DNA from: Chthonomonas sp.
Lineage (GTDB): Bacteria; Armatimonadota; Fimbriimonadia; Fimbriimonadales; Fimbriimonadaceae
DNA: 64,000 nt
Assembly: GCA_016788585.1 (NCBI GenBank)
Contig: JAEURP010000002.1
Location: 1-64,000, forward strand
Direction of reading: 5' to 3'
Shown one piece after another: positions 8,421-16,973 of this stretch. A program made the translations under genes and the position numbers. Every line of letters begins with the position of its first letter. Within the stretch, counting starts at the first letter, position 1. The notes beneath the pieces are model-generated. The model saw nothing but the letters and a program-made list of their open reading frames with translations. It was not told the DNA's origin and did not search any database.

Positions 8421-9508
8421 AGGAGGTGGCTACCGCTCTTTTTGAGCTCGTCAACAATCGTTTTGACCTCTTGGGATCGGCTCTTGGGGAGCACCAAGAC
8501 CGCGTCTTCGGTAATGGCAACGATGACATCGGTAATACCGAGCAAGCATGCCGTCAATCCCTCATGCTCATTCATCACGATCGAATTCTTGCTGTCGACC
8601 AGCAGAACCGAGCCCTGGCTGACGTTGCCATTCTCATCATGCGGCAACGATCGATCGAGGGCATCCCAAGATCCAACGTCGTCCCATTTGAAGTCGGCCT
8701 TGACGACAAACACGTCCTTCGCCCTCTCCATGAGCGCATAGTCGATCGAGATACTGGGCAAATTTGCAAAAGTGTCTTGGGCTGCTTGCTCATCTCCTTC
8801 ACGCAATTGAAAGGCAATTTTCTCTAGCCCTTCATAGAGTTCGGGAGCGGCGGCCGCAAGTTCATTCAGGAAGGAATCTAGTCGCCAGAAAAATGTGCCG
8901 CTATTCCAGAGGAATCGCCCAGACGCGAGAAATTGGGCGGCTGTAGCGGCATCCGGCTTTTCCTTAAAGGCTCTAACGCCGTGGCACGATACATGATGTC
9001 GGCTCGGCAGATCGCCCGCGAGCTCGATATAGCCAAAACCAGTCTCTGGTCGGTCGGGATGGATACCGATAGTAACCAATCCTCCGGATTCTTCAGCCAG
9101 GTCGAGGGCCGCGCTAATGGTCCGATGAAAGCCGTCGCTCGGTTCGATTCGATGGTCTGCCGTGAGCACCGCCATGGAAGCTGATTCGCGCAGAGAAGGA
9201 TCACGGGCTAGGATACTTGCCACCGTCCACACTAGACAGCCCGCAGTATTTCTCTTGTGTGGCTCCGCCTGAACTTGTGTGGCGTCGAGGAATGGAAGCG
9301 CCTCTGCGATTGGGGTCAAGAGGTGCGAGGCGGTTGCAATAATGATGTTTTCGCGCCCGACAATGGGTTCGACACGTTCGATTGACTGCGCAAGGAGCGA
9401 CTTATCTGGATGGGCGAGCTTTAGCAGTTGCTTGGGGTGGTTTTGCCGCGATAGCGGCCAGAAGCGTTCACCCGAGCCTCCTGCCATGATGACGGCAATT
9501 CGCTTCAA
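8417..9508 (-). CDS. manC: Mannose-1-phosphate guanylyltransferase
   Basis: Makes GDP-mannose from mannose-1-phosphate and GTP for surface polysaccharide synthesis. The 363-residue single-domain enzyme has the nucleotide-binding MAGGSGERFWPLSR at residues 8-21, FKEKPD in the middle and FKWDDVGSWDAL near residue 265. These are hallmark motifs of the family. It lacks the C-terminal phosphomannose-isomerase half found in the bifunctional ManC/AlgA forms. The ATG overlaps the TGA of the upstream lipoprotein gene, so the two form a minus-strand operon. Its end is convergent with the preceding gene by four bases. Confidence 0.93.
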   Translation of the reverse strand: MKRIAVIMAGGSGERFWPLSRQNHPKQLLKLAHPDKSLLAQSIERVEPIVGRENIIIATASHLLTPIAEALPFLDATQVQAEPHKRNTAGCLVWTVASILARDPSLRESASMAVLTADHRIEPSDGFHRTISAALDLAEESGGLVTIGIHPDRPETGFGYIELAGDLPSRHHVSCHGVRAFKEKPDAATAAQFLASGRFLWNSGTFFWRLDSFLNELAAAAPELYEGLEKIAFQLREGDEQAAQDTFANLPSISIDYALMERAKDVFVVKADFKWDDVGSWDALDRSLPHDENGNVSQGSVLLVDSKNSIVMNEHEGLTACLLGITDVIVAITEDAVLVLPKSRSQEVKTIVDELKKSGSHLL

Positions 9509-9945
9509 TTCGACTTCACCCGTCGAAAAATCATCGTGGTCCCTCTGACGTTTTCGATGAGCACAAATGAGTCAGGCGTCTGCCACTGCATGGTGCCGCT
9601 AATCGGCCTCCGGCCAATTCTAGGCATGCGGCGGCGAACTTCGTCATTGAATGCGTCGGGCACCCCAGCGAGCTCAAAATCCTTAATGTCGGCGGTTAGC
9701 CTGCCTTTCTCCAATTTGTACGTTCCCTGGCCAGTGGCATTCAGCGCAATACCGTCTTCGCCAGAAGTCATTTCAACTTCACTTTGAAAGGTCCCGTCAC
9801 TCTTGAAGTCGTACGTGACAACGGCCCGGCCCTGAAGGAGGTCTTTCGTTTCCCATTTGCCCACCAAGCTGGGCAAACCGCATCCGCCAAGCGCGAGCGC
9901 AAGAAGAGGAAGAGCAAATCGCACAATTGAGTTTAGCTTACGCAT
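9505..9945 (-). CDS. Small lipoprotein of unknown function
   Basis: A 146-residue protein with a lipoprotein signal peptide: basic MRKLNSIVR, hydrophobic core, lipobox LGGC ending at about residue 22. The mature part is predicted beta-rich (WETKDLLQGRAVVTYDFKSD then alternating strands), like small lipocalin-like or copper-resistance-NlpE-like barrels. Family not recognised. It begins 14 bases from the divergent NIL-domain gene and is coupled to manC by an ATGA overlap. Confidence 0.75.
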   Translation of the reverse strand: MRKLNSIVRFALPLLALALGGCGLPSLVGKWETKDLLQGRAVVTYDFKSDGTFQSEVEMTSGEDGIALNATGQGTYKLEKGRLTADIKDFELAGVPDAFNDEVRRRMPRIGRRPISGTMQWQTPDSFVLIENVRGTTMIFRRVKSN

Positions 9946-9959
9946 GGGTACACTTTCAG

Positions 9960-10214
9960 ATGCTTATGACGACATCGGTTGACATCAATCTCTCGGGCCG
10001 CGCCGAACAAGGCGGGCAACCTTGGATTTGGCGCCTTTGCCGCGAGTTCAATGTCCAAGTCAACATTGTTAAGGCCAGTATTGAGCCCGATTTTGGTTGG
10101 ATGCAGATTCGTCTCGATGGCCCGGTCGAAGAAATTCAGCGGGCAACCGCATGGTTGATGACCACAGGGTTGCACGTCGACGCAGTGCAGCGCTCGATGG
10201 GCGTTCCCTCCTAA
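9960..10214 (+). CDS. Stand-alone NIL-domain protein
   Basis: About 84 residues. The sequence DINLSG...ILRLCREFNVQVNIVKA-like pattern (seen as WRLCREFNVQVNIVKASIE), then GWMQIRLDGPVEEIQRATAW, matches the NIL fold. That fold is a ferredoxin-like regulatory domain known at the C-terminus of the methionine transporter ATPase MetN and in some ferredoxins. Here it stands alone. ATG 9960 is chosen; ATG 9966 is also possible. It ends two bases before the GTG of the esterase gene, so co-transcription is likely. Ligand unknown; methionine sensing is an inference from MetN. Confidence 0.75.
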   Translation: MLMTTSVDINLSGRAEQGGQPWIWRLCREFNVQVNIVKASIEPDFGWMQIRLDGPVEEIQRATAWLMTTGLHVDAVQRSMGVPS

Positions 10215-10216
10215 AC

Positions 10217-11113
10217 GTGGCCGAGTTCCAGCCGTACGTGCCCGAGGACTTCGATGAGTTCTGGGCCGAAATCGTAGAGGAAACTCTTGATGTTCCACTC
10301 TATTTCAAGCGCGAAACAACCGATCGCGTTTCACCTACTGGGCATTTAGTAGATAAGATTCTATTTTGCGGAGCTGAAGGTCATCCCCTTGAAGGGTGGA
10401 TTGCCTACCCAGCTTCTGCGAAACGCGTCCGCAGTTTCTTGTGGATTCCGCCCTACGGCCGAGAGTCCCTTTTGCCAAACGAGTACGGCACCCGCGAAGG
10501 ATTCGTGAGCATGTCACTCAATCTGCACGGATTGAGTGCGTTTCACCAAGAGAAGTACGAAGTATCTCGCGGGTACTTTGCCGAGGGAGCCCTTTCGCCT
10601 GAGAGTTGGGTTTTTCGACGCTTGATTCAGCATGTCCTAGTTGCTCTTAGGGTGTTGCAAGCCCAAAGCGAGGTCGACGAGGAGCGAATTGGCGCGATGG
10701 GTATGAGCCAGGGGGCTGGGCTCGCCATTTGGGCGGGAGCGATGTCATCGATCGTGAAAGCGGTTGCGGCGGACATGCCTTTCTTGGCGGCGATGCCATT
10801 TGCGTTGAGCCGCAATGCTTATCGTTATCCGCTTAAGGAATTGGTAGACCTGATGGAAGATGCGCCTTTGGGCCGTGAGCGCGTAATGCACACATTGAGC
10901 TATTTCGACACGCTTAACATGGCGACTCGGTGCAAGCTTCCGACTTTGGTTACCTACGGCGAAAAGGACCCAGCTTGTCGTCCCGAGACTGTGGAATCGG
11001 TGTTCGATGCATTAGCGAGCGACGACAAGAAGTTAATTGCTTATCCTGGCGGGCATGATTGGCATCAAGAAATGGTCCAAAACAACTCGGCTTGGCTAGC
11101 CAGCAGGATGTGA
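10217..11113 (+). CDS. Acetyl-xylan esterase / cephalosporin-C deacetylase family hydrolase
   Basis: A 298-residue alpha/beta hydrolase. The nucleophile elbow GMSQG lies at about residue 162-166 (Ser 164), a later GEKDP carries the likely acid, and GGHDW supplies the catalytic His near the C-terminus. The N-terminal PEDFDEFWAEIVEE and GHPLEGWI are typical of the AXE1 family, which removes acetyl groups from sugars. No signal peptide is visible, so it probably acts in the cytoplasm. GTG 10217 is chosen as start because the frame upstream overlaps the NIL gene and is Arg-rich nonsense. Substrate is not determinable from sequence. Confidence 0.88.
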   Translation: MAEFQPYVPEDFDEFWAEIVEETLDVPLYFKRETTDRVSPTGHLVDKILFCGAEGHPLEGWIAYPASAKRVRSFLWIPPYGRESLLPNEYGTREGFVSMSLNLHGLSAFHQEKYEVSRGYFAEGALSPESWVFRRLIQHVLVALRVLQAQSEVDEERIGAMGMSQGAGLAIWAGAMSSIVKAVAADMPFLAAMPFALSRNAYRYPLKELVDLMEDAPLGRERVMHTLSYFDTLNMATRCKLPTLVTYGEKDPACRPETVESVFDALASDDKKLIAYPGGHDWHQEMVQNNSAWLASRM

Positions 11114-11130
11114 ATGAGTAACATGACTGG

Positions 11131-11835
11131 ATGCTTTCTGCCGCCCTGCTTGCTTTACTCGCACAGAACAAGAATGTTTATCCACTGGCGCCGGCAATAA
11201 AGACGCCGATCATTGCTGTCGATACGAGCGCGTATCCAGAAGGAAGGGATTGGGGCCACGATGCCCGGCGAGTGGCTGAGAAATGGTTTCCCATTGTGAC
11301 CACCCTTTTGGCAACCGACGGGCGCGATCCTTTGACCGGGAAGTTGAAGGGAGGCGCGTACCGGCCGCCAACCGTGGTCAGCCTAATCATAAAGCCGTTT
11401 GAGGGTGCGCCTGCGTATGCCAGCGGACCAGCCATAACAATTCAAAGTGAGTGGATCAAATCCCACCCCGAGGACTTGGGGATGGTGGTACACGAACTCA
11501 CGCATGTGATTCAGTCGTATCCGGATTCGGAGCAGAAGCCGGGTTGGTTGGTCGAAGGCATCGCAGACTACATTCGATGGTGGCGCTACGAGCCTGAATT
11601 GCAGTCCGGTCGAGGGCGAACGAAGATTGAACCGGGCAAGAGCAAATACACTGATGGATACCGTACGACGGCCCTTTGGCTGGCTTGGGCCTCGCGCAAG
11701 TACAACATGGCGCTCGTTCCATGCCTCGACCTCGCATTACGAAATGCCGAGGATCCAATGCCTCAGTTTTCTCGGGTGACAGGGAAGGACGCGAATGCCT
11801 TGTGGGAAGAGTTTGTAGAGGAAGTGAACGATTAG
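11131..11835 (+). CDS. Basic secretory protein (BSP) family metallopeptidase
   Basis: A 234-residue protein with a short hydrophobic N-terminus (MLSAALLALLAQ) that may be a signal peptide. The zinc motif HELTH is at residues 121-125, followed by GWLVEGIADYIRW at about 138-150. That arrangement is characteristic of plant and bacterial basic secretory proteins, which resemble zinc metalloproteases. Its TAG shares four bases (TTAG) with the stop of the convergent FKBP gene. It follows the esterase by 17 bases. A secreted protease role is likely but unproven. Confidence 0.83.
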   Translation: MLSAALLALLAQNKNVYPLAPAIKTPIIAVDTSAYPEGRDWGHDARRVAEKWFPIVTTLLATDGRDPLTGKLKGGAYRPPTVVSLIIKPFEGAPAYASGPAITIQSEWIKSHPEDLGMVVHELTHVIQSYPDSEQKPGWLVEGIADYIRWWRYEPELQSGRGRTKIEPGKSKYTDGYRTTALWLAWASRKYNMALVPCLDLALRNAEDPMPQFSRVTGKDANALWEEFVEEVND

Positions 11836-12152
11836 TTGAGCTTTACGAGTTCGATATCGAAGACGAGCGTCGCACCGGGGGGAATGGTCGGCGGGGCGCC
11901 ACGATCTCCGTAGGCGAAATTGCTTGGAATCGTCACTACGCGTCGTTGGCCTTCTTTCATGCCAAAGAGAGCCATCGTGAAGCCCTCGATAAGACTTGTT
12001 TGTCCTAGGACGACCCCCATCGTTTGTCCTCTATCTCGACTAGAGTCGAACTGACGCCCGTCCTCGAACGAGCCGATGTAGTGGACCTCGAGTCGGTCGC
12101 CATCTTGGGCTTGTGGTCCAGTGCCTTCAGTGATTTCTTCAATCGCGATCAT
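11832..12152 (-). CDS. FKBP-type peptidyl-prolyl cis-trans isomerase
   Basis: A 106-residue single FKBP domain: HYIGSFEDGRQFDSSRDRG, FTMALFGMKEGQRRVVTIPS, FAYGDRGAPPTIPPGATLVF. These include the usual active-site aromatic and Asp residues. The ATG at 12152 fits the normal start of cytoplasmic FKBPs; the longer frame upstream lies inside dnaE2. It follows dnaE2 by 13 bases, so it may be the last gene of the imuB-dnaE2 transcript. A functional link to mutagenesis is not indicated. Confidence 0.93.
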   Translation of the reverse strand: MIAIEEITEGTGPQAQDGDRLEVHYIGSFEDGRQFDSSRDRGQTMGVVLGQTSLIEGFTMALFGMKEGQRRVVTIPSNFAYGDRGAPPTIPPGATLVFDIELVKLN

Positions 12153-12165
12153 GCGTATAGGGTAC

Positions 12166-15100
12166 TCAACTGACCAAGAAATCTCCCACCACTTGCGGAA
12201 GGCGCGTGTTTGCGGAGCGAATGACTGGATCGTAAGAAAAGACACTGGTAGCGAGGAAAGCGGGGTAGCCATCACGGTTCTGAAACTCGCCGCGAACTGT
12301 GACATATGGGCTTGTTACAATAGCGTGTCCATAGCGGATATACACGGCATCAAAGCAAGTCACATTGAGCAATCCGGTTTCATCTTCGAGGTCGAAAAAC
12401 ACAACTCGCTTGCCAGATTGAGTGGGGGGAAATCGCAACCGAAGAGGATTCCCAACCACAATAGCGTGCTCTCGGTCTTTCAACCTTTTGGCAGATTCTG
12501 TTGTGATTGCACCCTTTTGCCGCACGCGGTCTCTTTCAAAGCTCATGAGGTGGTCTTTGGTATCCATTCCGAGCAAGGCCCTCTCCCAGATACGGCGCTC
12601 CGCGATTGAAAAGTCAGCAACTTCGCGGGGCAAAGGAGGGGTTGGGTAGTCGAAACTTAACTCACCGGGACGAGGTTGTACGAGCCTCATATACTCTTGC
12701 GCTGCTGGGATCGCCCATAGCATCGCTCGGCGATTGGGGCAAAAGCGATCGAGTGCACCTGAGAGGATGAGTGCTTCAAGATCATCTCTGTTCGGCTCAA
12801 CCTTAGCGACAAAGTCGAAAAATCCCCCAAATGGCTCTAGAGGAGGGGTGGCATGTTCAAGGGTTGCGATTCGGCCATTAGGCAATGCAGGCTGGAACTG
12901 CGCTGGACTCTTTAGGCTGTGCTGATGCTCGAGAATTCGGGTCTTTACCGAGGAACTTAAACCGCTCAACTGCATTAAGCCAGTCCGTATTCCCCCGAGA
13001 GGGACAACCAACCCAAACTCATTTTGAACATCTTCGACATCAAATCGCTCTTTGCTCCGAGAGACATCGAGGCTGAGAATTGGCACTCCGCGGATTCGTG
13101 CTTCATTGGCGATCGTCGCTGAAGGGTAATAGCCCGCTGGTTGAGCCGAGAGAAGTGATGCAAAGTAGGCGGCAGGGTGGTGCTGCATCAGATAGACACT
13201 GCGAAGGCTCACTTCGGCAAATGCCAGTGCATGACCTTGGGCAAAGCCATAACCTTTGAACCCCGACACATACTCAAAAACTTCTTCGGCGATCGATAGC
13301 CCATGACCGTTTGCGATGATTCGGTCGATGAGCTTGCTCTTGAGTTGCGCCCCAAAATCCTCGCGCCGCTTCTTATGAATGTCTTCTCGGAGTTCCTCGG
13401 CTTCACCACTCGTCATCCCCGCGAACGCTTGCAAAAGCTGATCCACTTGTTCTTGGAAGACGATAATCCCGTAGGTGCAGCCAAGGATATCTTCAAGCTT
13501 TGGGTGAGAAAAGTTATATTCTTTTCCTCGACGCCTGGCGATGAGTTCGTTAAGTTTTACTGCGCCTCCAACCCCTGGTCGGATGCCGGCTTGAACTAGG
13601 CTCGCATCATGCAAGTTGTCTGTGCGGAGCCGGACATGAGCTTGGCGCATTGCTGGGGATGCCGATTGAGGGATGCCAATGAGTTCGCCGCTCCGCATCG
13701 CTCGATACACGTCGGGGTCATCGCTGGCGGCAATCCGCTCCGCAGAAAAATCGGGATCGCTGATTCTGACTCGCTCTTCGACACCACAGATCACATCCTG
13801 CCCACGCAGACAAAGAATATCGAACTTATCGAAGAAGTGCTTCGCGCTTCGCTTATCCCACTGGATCATTCTCAGGTGCTCCCCTTCACCTTCTGAAGCG
13901 GACCACATCACTGGCACCGTTTCACAAATCGGTCGGTTACTGATGATTACTCCTGAGGAGTGCGTTCTAACATTTCGAGGCAAGTCCATGAGAGATGAGG
14001 CAAGTTGAATCACCCACCTGAAACGCTCCTTCGAGATATTGGAATCGCGAAGCTCAGGCCGTTTTTCGAGTGCGGATTCCAATTGATCTGGTGCGACTCC
14101 GCCGTGAAGTTTCTTAGCCAAAAATGAGATCGATTCAGGTGGAAGCCCCATGACCTTGCCCACTTCGCGGATGATGCCCCTCGTCATGAAGGTGCCAATG
14201 GCACAGACCGCTGCGACGCGGTCAGATCCGTACTTATGAATGACATAGCGCCGAACATCTTCACGCTTATGAGCCTCGAAATCGATGTCGATATCTGGTC
14301 GTTTGCTACCATCTTCTGGTAAGAAGCGATCGAAATGAAGGCGGTGCTTCATAGCATCGATCCGGGAGAACCCCAGAACGTAGGCGACAGCAGAATCAAC
14401 AACTGAGCCGCGCCCGCTCATATGAATCCCTTGTTCACGGGCCCAGCGGCAGTAATCCCAAGCGGCCAGAAAGTGAGTCGAGAACCCAAGCCTCGTAATC
14501 CGAGACATCTCGTAATCAAGGCGCCTCTGCTGATGCTTCTTTAATGAGCCATAAACCAGTGAGGCATTGAGCTTTACGATATTCTCGAGTGCCTCCTGAT
14601 CATTTTCAAAGAGTTGAGGCAGACTCGCCCTACCCGGTAGGACATCGTCATCGCACATGTCAGCAATCCGGAGAGTGTTGTCGAGAAGCTCTGGGTGGGA
14701 GGAAAACGCGACGCTTGCTTCTTGTACTGATCGAAAGTAACGCTCAGCATTGATGGCACGATCTGGGCGCATAGAAACCTGAGGCTGAGTTTCATCTCGG
14801 TATTGCTTGCGCCCGATTACCTCATCGATCGTACAAAGACTATGAGCACAGATGAGGGTGTCGAGGGCAGGAAAGTCTTCGCGCCGAGAGTGCGTTATAG
14901 AACCCCCTGCTACTGCTTTCAGTCCGATGGCATTTGCTAATTCGAGAAGGCTCTTTGTGACGGAAAGAGTCCAGGGCAGATAGGAGCGTTCGATTTCAAT
15001 CAAGAGGTGCTCTCGCCCAAAGATACGCTTCAATCGTGAGATTAGCGTGAACGCCTCGTCGTTCCTTCCGGCGATTAAGGCGCGATCGAGTGGCCCAGTG

Positions 15101-15795
15101 TCTCCACCTGTGAGACAGATAAGACCATCCGAATACTTCGCGATTCGGTCCCATGATCCCAATGGGAAGCATCTTGGTTCGGCAAGGTGGCATTCGGTAA
15201 CCAACATCGAGAGGTTCTTGTAGCCAGCTTTGTTCTTTGCAATCAGGACGATCTCTCCGCCTTCCGGCAGCTCGATCGACGCGCCTACAAGTGGCTTGAT
15301 ATGAAGCCTGTGGCAAGCCTTCACGTGCTCGACAACTCCCATCAGCGAATGAGTGTCAGATAAGCAGGCAGCCAGACATCCGGCTTCTAATGCCATTGCC
15401 GCTATCTCGCCAGCGAAGACCGTTGATCGGCCGAAGGAGTACCCACTGAGAACGTGCAAAGGCGCATACCCACATGATTTGCGGTGCTGAAATGAGCGCT
15501 TTTCGGCCCACTCCTGTTCTTGCTTTCTCGCTTCGTAATAGCCCTTCGGCACGTACCCTGTTGCCGCTGATACAGTTTCATCACGTACACGCCGAACGCG
15601 TAAGATCAAGTCCTCGTTGTGGCGTTCGTCGAGAGGATTCTGCTTTGAGTTCGTCTCGATGGTTTCAATCGTTCGCTCAGAGATGGCGCGATGGCCTTTC
15701 GCATCGATCGTGATTGCAAACTCTCTGGTAGGTTCACCGAGCCACCATTCGCGAGTTTCTCGCCAGTGCGCGACCTTACTTCCAACTCCAGCCAT
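12166..15795 (-). CDS. dnaE2: Error-prone DNA polymerase III alpha subunit with an extra N-terminal domain
   Basis: Replicative-type C-family polymerase used in damage-induced mutagenesis with ImuB. The 1209-residue product has a PHP-type domain from residue 112 (LHVLSGYSFG, then SDTHSLMGVV), polymerase acidic motif PDIDIDF at about 500-506, helix-hairpin-helix region and a C-terminal OB fold (VVFFDLEDETGLLNV). Two oddities: the PHP HxH is LHVL, so the second metal His is Leu. Before PHP there are about 110 extra residues, starting VAHWRETREWWLGEPTREF, that resemble DUF6504, normally found at the C-terminus of Y-family proteins. It starts 20 bases inside imuB. E. coli DnaE residues are known; equivalence here is by motif. 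Confidence 0.93.
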   Translation of the reverse strand: MAGVGSKVAHWRETREWWLGEPTREFAITIDAKGHRAISERTIETIETNSKQNPLDERHNEDLILRVRRVRDETVSAATGYVPKGYYEARKQEQEWAEKRSFQHRKSCGYAPLHVLSGYSFGRSTVFAGEIAAMALEAGCLAACLSDTHSLMGVVEHVKACHRLHIKPLVGASIELPEGGEIVLIAKNKAGYKNLSMLVTECHLAEPRCFPLGSWDRIAKYSDGLICLTGGDTGPLDRALIAGRNDEAFTLISRLKRIFGREHLLIEIERSYLPWTLSVTKSLLELANAIGLKAVAGGSITHSRREDFPALDTLICAHSLCTIDEVIGRKQYRDETQPQVSMRPDRAINAERYFRSVQEASVAFSSHPELLDNTLRIADMCDDDVLPGRASLPQLFENDQEALENIVKLNASLVYGSLKKHQQRRLDYEMSRITRLGFSTHFLAAWDYCRWAREQGIHMSGRGSVVDSAVAYVLGFSRIDAMKHRLHFDRFLPEDGSKRPDIDIDFEAHKREDVRRYVIHKYGSDRVAAVCAIGTFMTRGIIREVGKVMGLPPESISFLAKKLHGGVAPDQLESALEKRPELRDSNISKERFRWVIQLASSLMDLPRNVRTHSSGVIISNRPICETVPVMWSASEGEGEHLRMIQWDKRSAKHFFDKFDILCLRGQDVICGVEERVRISDPDFSAERIAASDDPDVYRAMRSGELIGIPQSASPAMRQAHVRLRTDNLHDASLVQAGIRPGVGGAVKLNELIARRRGKEYNFSHPKLEDILGCTYGIIVFQEQVDQLLQAFAGMTSGEAEELREDIHKKRREDFGAQLKSKLIDRIIANGHGLSIAEEVFEYVSGFKGYGFAQGHALAFAEVSLRSVYLMQHHPAAYFASLLSAQPAGYYPSATIANEARIRGVPILSLDVSRSKERFDVEDVQNEFGLVVPLGGIRTGLMQLSGLSSSVKTRILEHQHSLKSPAQFQPALPNGRIATLEHATPPLEPFGGFFDFVAKVEPNRDDLEALILSGALDRFCPNRRAMLWAIPAAQEYMRLVQPRPGELSFDYPTPPLPREVADFSIAERRIWERALLGMDTKDHLMSFERDRVRQKGAITTESAKRLKDREHAIVVGNPLRLRFPPTQSGKRVVFFDLEDETGLLNVTCFDAVYIRYGHAIVTSPYVTVRGEFQNRDGYPAFLATSVFSYDPVIRSANTRLPQVVGDFLVS

Positions 15796-16915
15796 TCACG
15801 GCCCTCCAAGCTTGACGAACTCGTTGATAGCGTTCCATAGGAACATGGTCAGCAAGAAAGATGGATTGATTGCCGAACTTACTTCGCAACTGTGAAAGCG
15901 CATTCTGTACTGAGTCGTCTTTTGCATCATTCGCAGTAATCCCGGCCAACGTCCTCTGTACACGGCGCTTAGCCTGAAGATCAGGTAGCCGAACTCGTAT
16001 GCTAACCAGCGGTTGGTCCAATCGTGCGAGCAACTGGCTTAATCCAACGAACAGCGAAGCTGGCGAACCGATCGGCTTGCCAAAGGTCCGCTCTCTTCGC
16101 TCTATCGCGCCATCTTCTGGCTCAAGCCACACGATTAGCTGCTTACTGAACAACCCCTCCTCGACTAACTTCCCACCAACCGATTTACAAATGTGCCGCA
16201 TTCCATTCTCGATCACTTCACGAGATTCCACCGCGCCATCAAAAATGAACCGGTTCGCAATCGAATTCGGAGGGTACGCGGCGACCACCTCAGCTGGACC
16301 ATGCCCCCGAGAGGCTTGAAGAATCAGATGCGCGAGCTTGTCAAAATGCAGTTTTAACTGGCTCTGAGGAATCTGAGCAACATCGCCTATGGTTCTGCAG
16401 CCCAGTGCATTCAATCGTTGGGTGATTACTTTGTCGAAGGGCAAACGGGAGACCGCAAGAGAATCCAAGGTTTGCGATGGTATTGCAGTCCTTAACTGTG
16501 CAATCCATCGACACGAACCAATCCCCAGTTTCACACTAAGGCCGGTCGTTTTTTCAAGTGCGACTTGGACTAGCGTCGCTACCTCGATAGGATCGGGGTG
16601 CGCGGAAAGATCGATGAAGCACTGATGCTGCGATATTGGCTCGATCACATCCGCATACGCGGTAAGGACATCGAGCCAACTGTCACGTGCTTGCGAGTAT
16701 GGGTCACTCTCCCACGCAACGTAAAGTCCCTCGCCGCCAAGCATTGCTTTGGCTTCTGCAAGCCCCATAGATCTAGTGAGGCCACGCACCTCAGCAGCTT
16801 GATTCAAGTCGAGAACTTGCTTGTCACGATGAATCACTGCCGGCTGGCTCCCGGTCATTCCTAGTGCTTTGACGTAAAAAGAATCAAGCTCGACGAATAT
16901 CAAAGAAGAAGACAT
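15776..16915 (-). CDS. imuB: ImuB-like catalytically inactive Y-family polymerase homologue
   Basis: A 379-residue protein with the Y-family fold. The N-terminal FVELDSFYV keeps the shape of the first acidic motif but has Glu 9 in place of the usual Asp. In the second motif, SIDEAYLD of active enzymes reads SQHQCFID (residues 95-102), so both catalytic acids are His and Gln. Later parts include the helix-hairpin-helix region (LGCRTIGDVAQIP) and an ImuB-like ending LADHVPMERYQRV. Loss of catalysis is the hallmark of ImuB, which acts as an adaptor for DnaE2. No imuA is visible nearby. The gene overlaps dnaE2 by 20 bases and starts within the palindromic promoter. Confidence 0.88.
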   Translation of the reverse strand: MSSSLIFVELDSFYVKALGMTGSQPAVIHRDKQVLDLNQAAEVRGLTRSMGLAEAKAMLGGEGLYVAWESDPYSQARDSWLDVLTAYADVIEPISQHQCFIDLSAHPDPIEVATLVQVALEKTTGLSVKLGIGSCRWIAQLRTAIPSQTLDSLAVSRLPFDKVITQRLNALGCRTIGDVAQIPQSQLKLHFDKLAHLILQASRGHGPAEVVAAYPPNSIANRFIFDGAVESREVIENGMRHICKSVGGKLVEEGLFSKQLIVWLEPEDGAIERRERTFGKPIGSPASLFVGLSQLLARLDQPLVSIRVRLPDLQAKRRVQRTLAGITANDAKDDSVQNALSQLRSKFGNQSIFLADHVPMERYQRVRQAWRAVNGWSWK

Positions 16916-16943
16916 GTGTCGATTTAATTATACGACACATGTC
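16911..16943 (-). promoter_or_regulatory. Palindromic promoter/operator of imuB-dnaE2, near-leaderless
   Basis: An 11-base perfect inverted repeat, GACATGTGTCG (16911-16921) and CGACACATGTC (16933-16943), flanks an 11-base AT-rich centre. On the minus strand the centre reads as a perfect TATAAT box. From it to the imuB ATG (16915) there are only about 11 bases, so the transcript would be leaderless or nearly so. The ATG itself lies inside one arm. No clear -35 was found. A repressor bound to the arms would cover the promoter, as in SOS control, but the bound protein is unknown. Confidence 0.68.
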
Positions 16944-16973
16944 TACTATTTTAGAGACAATATTTATGAAACA

